A DNA stretch of 64,000 nt from Anadara kagoshimensis (lineage: Eukaryota; Mollusca; Bivalvia; Arcoida; Arcidae), in NCBI GenBank assembly GCA_021292105.1, contig CM037862.1, positions 33,818,245-33,882,244 on the forward strand, in the 5' to 3' direction. Below the pieces are notes generated by a model, which was not told the DNA's origin, did not search any database, and saw only the letters and a list, made by a program, of their open reading frames with translations. The position numbers were made by a program, and so were the translations under genes. Position 1 is the first letter of the stretch; each line of letters opens with the position of its first letter. Positions 56,406-64,000 of this stretch are shown in pieces.

Positions 56406-59212
56406 GTTTCTTTGCTTTTTTGGTAATTTTGACTGGGAAAATAGTCTTTGATCAAAGCAAAATTACCGGCATGATTTATGGGTATATTGCACCACTCCAA
56501 TCATCTACAGTTTTGAAAACATTTAATGAAGCTTTGTAGAAATGTAAACCAGCATAAGAGGATGTGTCATGAATCATATTGCCTGAAATCAAATCAAATC
56601 TTAGAGTTTTTAAAAGTGCATTTTGTAATCTCCCTGTCTTCTACATTTCTAGATGGATCTCAAGAAAACCTGGTTCAAAAAGAGAATGTGTCATGAACAA
56701 TGTCTGTTGAACCACTGATCTTCAATAGCAAGCTAACAAACTTTCTACACTATGCCCCCTCTCAGTAAATCAATACATTAACATCAAGGAATTATCATAT
56801 GTAATGTAATTATCCATTAGGAGTGTTTAGGAGATGGAGCCTGTATCAACAGAAGAAGAAATGCCATGATATTTTTATTTATAAAGCTTGTCTTTGAATT
56901 TTAAAGTCATTAGACGCGTTAATCAATGATAGAAAAACATAATTTTTGTAATTATATTTGAAAAATAGCTTGCAATTATGAAATTTAACCGGCCTTTTAG
57001 GTCTTCTACGGCAAGATGATTAAAGACTTGGAGACTGAATAAAAATAAAAACAAAGTTTACCAATCAAAAACAAAAGATCACTCTAGTACATAGGGCCAC
57101 ACAATTTTTAACAAACTATTATTGTCAAGGCCACCTACGATTTGTCTGTCTTCTAAAACGCGTGAATCAGGCGTGATACTTAAAGGTTATCATAGATCCA
57201 AACCACATTTAGTAATTAAAACAACATGGTTACACAATATTGTTATATAGCATATAAAACGAATATTGTTTATGAACAATAATTAAAAAAGATGCAACTT
57301 AGTTTGATAAACAAAAAGATATAGAAATTGCGTATTTATAATCTTTACTTGGATCCTTGGAAGTCTTAGAATGTGAGATATCGCGCCTGGTTAACCGGTT
57401 TTAAGCCAAATAAACGGTAGAGAATGTCAGCCATAACCATTACGATTTTTAAGAAAACTTCACATTTGTTCGAAAATTCGTAACCCTTTATTTTTATTTT
57501 CGTTAAGTCCTCACGGCAAAAATCATCTTACCGCGATGGACCCAAAATGTCGTTTAAAGTTCTTGATTTCAACGATTTTTAAAAAATTATTACGAAGTTG
57601 TTTTTTTATCATGATCACTAAGTAACATATCTAGGCACGTTAGTACTCAAACATTGATTTTAATATGAATGTATTTAGTTGTTTTAAAGATGTGCCGTAA
57701 AAACAACAACAACAGTGAAGCACAATTAGATGTTTTACATATCCCCATCTATGGACGGACATCTAGCATTTAATCCACTCATCATTAAACAGAAGTCGAT
57801 AGGTTTGTCCTCAAGCTGTAGACCGGCGATCTGTTCAAAGACTTTTCAAAACAGCGTAAAAATATATTGTAAAATTAACGTAATGTTTCCATTCTAGCAC
57901 AAAAATTAAAACCCGAAAACTCTAACTTCCACAGTTGAAACTTTTCCGACGACTCGTGCGTGTTTTCCTGATCAAAATACCGATATAAATCACGTCTACA
58001 ACAAAGTACCGTTAAACAATCTTTTACAGAAACGGTAAGCCAGATACAAATAATGCTGAACTGGAATTCTGGTTATTTTTGTCAAGCCCCATACGGACTC
58101 CAAATAAAAATATACTGGAGATACCTTCAACAAAATGTTCCAATAGACAACAGTTTTGTTGTGGTTAGTTTTTTAATTTTCAAACAAACAATCTGTATGA
58201 CAATGGACACAAATTGCAAACTGTGCACCTATAAAGCAGAATTTATGCAGAACCTTGTTATACCTTGAGAGAAGACTGTTGCCAGTTTCACGGTCTTTTA
58301 GTTAAAAATCTTACATTTTGAGATATGCGAATGCCATTCATTCTAGCGAGCTTGAAAATAAAAAGATTTGACTGATTCTTCAAGTTATGCTTCATATTTG
58401 GACTTGTATCTCAATGAAATACTAATTACAAATAAATTGTTGACACAAAGATATTGCAAGCTAAGGCTTATCATGATTGTCACAAAAACATTATGCCCAT
58501 CACCTCACTATTGTTGTTAATTATGATGTCTATCCTTGATATAGTTACATGTACTTCTCATTCTCAGTTTTGACTACACACCTGGTTGGTTTGGCTAAAA
58601 GGCTGCTTACCTTCCGGGCACCCGGGTCTGAACTTCTTTGGAGGAAGTTCATGTGCCTAACTTAATTTGCCAAAGTTTTTCCTTTGCTTTCGGATTGTGG
58701 TTTCGACATGGATTGGTATGTTTGTTTTTATTGTATCTGCATAAGATTTTTAGGAGTTGGACCCCGTCTCACAAAAATAAATTCTTTAACTAAGAATTTT
58801 CCTTAACTTTTGGCAAATATAATGACGTAGTACTTTTAAATACAGGCCAACCGGAATACAGTAAATGTCTCAATTCCTGATCGACCAGAATCAACGATAA
58901 AATCCATCTTGCTTGTGATGCCGGGATCATATTACATAACAAAAAGTATTGTCATCACTCTTTAACAAGTAATCAATGGTCTTCCTACATAACCGTTAAA
59001 AATTCTAAATTACGTAAACTAGTTTATTTTGCAAATAAATGTTTCTTTTTGGGTAATATTTAAAGAATCGCACCCGAAGTGTTTGGTTGAAATGTTTGAA
59101 CTTGGTATTTCATTAACAAAAAAAAAACCGATATAGTAATTAATGGACTTAAATAACATAACTCTTCTAAGACTTTAAACTTTAATTTCCATTTATTTTG
59201 CCATTTCATTGT
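56406..59212. other. Intergenic DNA, no gene recognised
   Basis: From about 57300 to 58320 CG dinucleotides are somewhat more frequent than elsewhere in the window. That could mark unique or promoter DNA, but I found no exon pair with matching phase on either strand. A short open frame at 58053-58268 is unsupported. Confidence 0.35.
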
Positions 59213-59223
59213 TTATATATATA

Positions 59224-59273
<50 letters not shown>
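59213..59273. repeat. (TA)n microsatellite
   Basis: About 30 TA dinucleotides with one phase shift near 59230. Confidence 0.95.
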
Positions 59274-59276
<3 letters not shown>

Positions 59277-59579
59277 ATTACATCTATACCCTCCTTGACT
59301 GGATGTTAAGAGATAATGCACATTTCATGATGGGGTTGTTTTAAAGAAAATAAAAAGTAAATAACAAAACATGCGAAATTCAAACCAATGAGTTTAGATA
59401 AAAATGGATTATAATCAATGTTTTAGGTTGAACGCCTCACACGAAGTGAAAAGAAAAAACTCAATCGGTTATTATTAGATAGGCTATATGCCTGTCATTT
59501 ACGACTGAGTGTGTCAGTGATCAATGTCTTTAAAAATAGTAGAAGATTATCAATATTATACACAATACATATTCTATTG

Positions 59580-59891
59580 TATTTCACTTTAAAAGCGTAA
59601 CCGTGCTGTTCATTTCATGAGATGACCCCCTGCACCGCCATGTTGTTTACAATCACCTAAGCAACTTATTTACATATGAACAAGTGCGAGATCAAGGGAA
59701 GTTTTTCTGTTATTCAATGAACTGTCACTAGTTTTAAAACAGAGAGAAAGTGTATTCAAATCGAAGGAAAATCATGTGAATTTTTAAAAATCTTTTTCCT
59801 GTGGATTTAAGTGAATTTTTAAAAAAGAAAATGGATTTCGATCCGTGTTGGATTTTATAATTTAAAAATTTAAAAGTTAAAAAGGCTTAAG
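59580..59891 (+). promoter_or_regulatory. Probable promoter/5' UTR of the downstream gene
   Basis: Sequence upstream of the ATG at 59892 with modest CG content (GCGTAACCGTGC, CACCGCCATG). It includes a complete small upstream ORF at 59831-59860 (ATG, MDFDPCWIL, TAA). The transcription start cannot be placed. Confidence 0.35.
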
Positions 59892-59906
59892 ATGCCTTTT
59901 AAACAG
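59892..59906 (+). CDS. First coding exon of an unidentified gene
   Basis: ATG CCT TTT AAA CAG followed by a good donor (CAG/GTAAGA). Context AAGATGC. Five codons ending in phase 0, which fits the exon at 62471. If right, the intron is 2564 bp. A 9-codon upstream ORF ends 31 bases before this ATG. Confidence 0.5.
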
Positions 59907-62470
59907 GTAAGATTCCAATTGTTTCTCACCTGTTGATTATTTCGATATATACTTATATACATAGGTGTATATACATATGTAAGGTATACAAATAATATGA
60001 TGTAAGAACTTGGGGCAAATACTAGTATTTCGTTTTAATCTGTGACAAGAAAATATCGGGGTTTAGAATGTGAATAATTTTAAAATTATATATCAGTTTA
60101 TTTTTTTATGTTTAGACAATTGAAAAGATTAAAATTAGATAAAACTAGGTCCCTCTAAAACTGTTAATTTAATCTGCGGGTTAACTCTCATAGTTGTATT
60201 AATTTTGTTAACGAATTAATTAAATAACTTTACAAAACGCAAGAAATCATATCAATGTATATTTATTTACATGTATTTAGTTATTTATTCATTTATCTGT
60301 AAATGTGAAAATTGTGAGACTAAGTATAACTTTTCCGAACTTTCTCTTTTCGCGTTTTTCTCTTCCGTGAAATCTTGAAATTGGTTTTCACGACTGAACC
60401 TGCAATGCTGCTTTCTCACCTTCGGAATGGGGTGGAATACTCCAAATTATGTATCCAGTACTCTCGTCCGTAATGTGTAATTATTTATACAAATGGGTTT
60501 CTTTTGTAATTCCTATACCACATGCCATATTTCACTTTCCAAATTAATCCCCGACGTACATAACTAACCGTAGGACATTTATGCTCACCTGTAAGTAGGG
60601 TGATTTTTTTGAAAAAAATTACCTTAAATGTTTAAGTCATTGTTGTGTCTTTTTCTAGCAATTTAACTGCATTATTTATTCCATGTTTCTCGGGTTCAAG
60701 TGAAGGAAAATCAATGTAAAGTTAATGAATGATTATAAAGACCAATGACATCAACATCATACCAGAAAAAAGATGAATGAGAAGATAAATCATATTGAAC
60801 ATTTTAAAAGATTCTCAGCTTTGGATGGTCACACTAAATCTTTATATAACCATTCCATTTATGTTTAATCCTGTTGTGTATACCATGATCAACTACTATG
60901 AAAGCTCAGTTAACATTGATAGTGTTTCTGTATGCTGGAGGCTAGGGTTCTAAACAGGGCCCGGTAAGGTTAAGAGTTGAGAATAGGTAATGTTTACATT
61001 ACAAATGCATTGCCTTATTTGAATTTCTTTAGAACCATTGCGTTAATTTTTGATGACATCATTGTGTCACACGCTCTGTGATAAAGCCATACGTCAGCCA
61101 ATCCGCTTTCGATGTACAGCAAATGATACTGTTATCTGAACAATATCTCCAGTTGTGATTGTGTTCAGTTTAGATGAGTTCCACTGTATGAGACCTCTTA
61201 GAGAAAGTCAGTATGTCCAGTGCCAGTTGGAACATTTAGGTGTTCAAATTAATTAATCTTCTCTTGTTAGTTGAATCTTTCCAATTAAGCATTGCCTTTA
61301 ATTTTGGTTCTGTCTATAGAGAAATAACTTGAATGAAGACTGTGTACTTTGCATAAATCTTGTGTATTTTGTGAAATCAAAAAGGACATAAAGCATTTCT
61401 TGCTCCAGAATATATTTTATTCCCCAAATTATGAAATAATCACTACACAAAATAAATAAGATGGCAGAAAATACAAGAAACAACACTAGTAACAATAACA
61501 TTTAAAAATACAATTTGTTTATATGGTACTACTGTTATTATTGATGAAATTAACAATTACATTTTCCTATCCCAACTTCGATGTGACACTTTACGGTCAT
61601 AGAAAATACTGTAAAAATTGGTCATATAGCACACATGCTACTTAACTCGCAGCTAAAAATACCGTCAATATAAATAAAAATTTTCCTGCTCAATAATCCA
61701 ATCAACTACAATGAATGCTTCGTTAATTAGCTGAATGTACCACATAATAGTGTTACTATAATCAAATTGTAGTTTCGCAAAACTTTCAGTATACCAAGTA
61801 AACATTTTATTATTTTTATTCAGCGTTCTGAAGACTTGTGCAAATTCAATTAATATTTTGATATATTGAAAAGCTGAAGTGAATATTTACAGTAAGTTCC
61901 TGTGCAAATATTTCGTTTAATTCATGATATTGACGGAATCTGTTTACTGCTAAACCAGCAGATCAGTATCGGCTAATTGGCGATCTGTGTTCCTTAATTA
62001 TTTGAAGTTTTACAGAATTTATTGATTGGAAAACTTGTAAACCGGCAATATTGTCAATAAATTTTATTGTCGACCAATAATTATCTTGAAATCAACAACA
62101 GGAAACAATAATTGATTTCAGTATATATTTTATATACCGGTATTCAAATCCATATAGATTTTCCGCTTGTGCCTTGAAAAAAAAATTATTTATCAAAAAT
62201 GTGATTATATAATTGATTTTTGAGCACTTATTAAATCATGTGAGGTCAAATGAGTCAAGATGGAATGATTAATTACTTTTATTTTTTTTTTAACTAATCA
62301 TTAATCATATTGGATGTCAAGCACATTTGATTAGAAAATGTATCAAACATTTAAGTGACACAGATCAGGCTGTGTTTAATTGGATAATTGATTTACTAAG
62401 TATTTTTTAACATATCGTTTTTAACACATTAAGCATGGATAAAGATGATGGCGAATCTGTTTTGTTTCAG
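59907..62470 (+). other. First intron of the unidentified gene (inferred)
   Basis: AT-rich; no repeat array, SINE or further exon was recognised. The minus-strand open frame at 61298-61501 is hydrophobic but unsupported. Confidence 0.4.
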
Positions 62471-62569
62471 GGTATTCATCATGGAATTACAATTTCTCGA
62501 CCGAATGAGTTTGAGGTTCAACATCGGCCATCAGCATTTTCACACCTGCCTCCACTTAGTGCTAGAGAG
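62471..62569 (+). CDS. Second coding exon of an unidentified gene
   Basis: The acceptor is TTTTGTTTCAG and the donor GAGAG/GTAAGA. It is 99 bases, phase 0 to 0, encoding GIHHGITISRPNEFEVQHRP + SAFSHLPPLSARE. The product would start MPFKQGIHHGITISRP. I do not recognise the family. The gene must continue beyond the window since no later exon was found. Confidence 0.55.
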
Positions 62570-64000
62570 GTAAGAAAACTTAAGTAGATAAAAAGAAATT
62601 TAAAATAATACAGATTATAAACAGTTTGTTTACAAACTTGTAACTTATGTAACACTTGGAGTCAGAAGTTTCATATCTCTTGCCCCTTTTAGGGACTTGT
62701 TGGCTGAGTGGTCTAAAGCCATGGCTGTGGATCATTGCCTCTCCAGTTTAAATTCCACTTGAGATAGATTTATATTTGAGATAATTGATCAGCTTACTTA
62801 GCTGAAAGGTGTGGTTGTCTCCGAGTACTCTGGTTTCCACCCTTGAACAAAAAAAATCTTGACTAGTTCTCTTCTATCCTGATATTCTTTGTTACACATT
62901 CCGGTAACCTGCTGCTACCAAACAAACCTTCCACATCAACCTGCTATGACCCATAAAGACTGCAGACCTCTTGCAGTGACCTGGTTAAAAAAAACATATA
63001 AGGTATATGAAAGTGAACTTTGACATCAAGATTCATCATGGAACATATTACAGACATTGCTACTAAAGATGGAGAATGGATGACCCTGACTCTGTTAGGG
63101 TCAAGGTCACAAAGTAAAGGTCATATTACATTGAGCTTTTTTAGGTTGCAATCTGAAGGATTTTATCTTTGTGTCCTTGTTTGTAATTAAGATCAGTAAA
63201 AATTATTGAAAATTGTCATAAAAGATATTCCAAACTACTTGTGTTACATGTAACAACATAAATACATGTATACCTGTGATTATAACTATTTATCTGTCAT
63301 TTGTTTATCAGCAGGTAAAATAACTCCAGCTGCTGTACTGATGGTTGTAACTAAATGTTCTTATTTTATGAAAATGTTACCATTTAATAAATATACTTAT
63401 CCAAGGGTTGAAAATAATAACAGAGGGTCTGACAATTGGTGACTGGTAACTTTTGGATAGGGTTTACAGCTAGTTAGTTTTTAAGTAGAGCTGTTTAAGC
63501 TACCAAAATACAGGTGAAAGTCCAGGTATAATCTATGTACTTACAATGTATGGTTATCTATTTTAGCATTTGCTACTGTACAGCCCCTAGAACTGCATGG
63601 GGATTGTTTTAGGTGATTTTGTTTTTCTGTCCCAACTTGGGTTCTTTTGACAAGACCTTAAAACACAAATTAATGTTTCCCTGTTCTAAAGTCCTCACTG
63701 CTTCATAATCACACTACAAAGGTTAATTTCTAAATTATAAAAACCAGTTTCACCCACCCATTAAGTGAAATTATATATCGTGTGGCTGTAATTGTTGAAG
63801 TCATTGTTACAAGTTATTATATAATGAACACATATTTATAGATTAAATGTATTTACATAATATTGGTACATATATAAGTATATTCAAATTCACTCTTTAA
63901 ATTTTATTAAAATACATTCATGACTGTATTTAAAATATTGTCAGATTTTAAGCATTGATATTGTATAAAAAGATTATAATATATCAATTATGAACAAGTA
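62570..64000 (+). other. Intron of the unidentified gene, running off the window
   Basis: It contains one SINE (listed) and a fragment around 63090-63130 with 'gttagggtcaaggtcacaaagt', similar in type to the interior of the TIR elements at 30388 and 46545. Otherwise featureless and AT-rich. Confidence 0.4.
62692..62880 (+). mobile_element. SINE in intron
   Basis: GTTGGCTGAGTGGTCTAAAG (A-box), CCTCTCCAGTTTAAATTCC (B-box region), AGTACTCTGGTTTCCACCCT and CTTGACTAG. Nearly complete head, diverged tail. Confidence 0.7.

Overview
The window looks like nuclear DNA of a mollusc, most likely a bivalve. It is AT-rich, genes are interrupted by GT-AG introns, and it carries tRNA-headed SINEs and terminal-inverted-repeat (TIR) elements of the kind I associate with bivalve genomes. 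Species cannot be set from the sequence alone. By rough addition, about 27 kb of the 64 kb is minisatellite DNA (units of 23 to 78 bp). Most long open frames in the window are artefacts of these arrays and are not annotated as genes.

Layout. 1-16.5 kb: no gene recognised; a 36-bp array (0.4-2.5 kb), a very large 45-bp array (5.35-12.4 kb) passing into a 78-bp array, SINE fragments, and a hairpin element inserted into a SINE. 16.6-23.5 kb: a 36-bp array, a 50-bp array and a three-level nest of mobile elements. 23.6-51.65 kb, plus strand: one large gene for an IL-17-receptor-like transmembrane protein. I reconstructed up to 17 coding exons from splice sites and matching phases. In order they encode an IL-17R-type extracellular region, six tandem six-cysteine modules, one transmembrane helix and a SEFIR signalling domain with a long tail in the last exon. 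The 5' end with the signal peptide was not found. Its introns hold about ten minisatellites. 51.65-59.5 kb: 3' UTR or intergenic DNA with another hairpin element, a foldback and a segmental duplication. 59.9-64 kb: the probable first two coding exons of a second plus-strand gene of unknown function.

The most unusual feature is the relation between minisatellites and splice sites in the receptor gene. Two consecutive coding exons (ending at 25092 and 28801) have their last bases plus their 5' splice donor amplified into arrays of about 40 and 16 copies. The intron before the SEFIR exon holds about 60 copies of a unit with a near-consensus donor (CAG/GTATGT), on the sense strand. The pre-mRNA may therefore carry over 100 donor-like sites. 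Other arrays grow directly out of SINE sequences (33.1, 35.7 and 12.4 kb, probably 5.35 kb), which points to SINE tails and splice junctions as seeds of tandem amplification.
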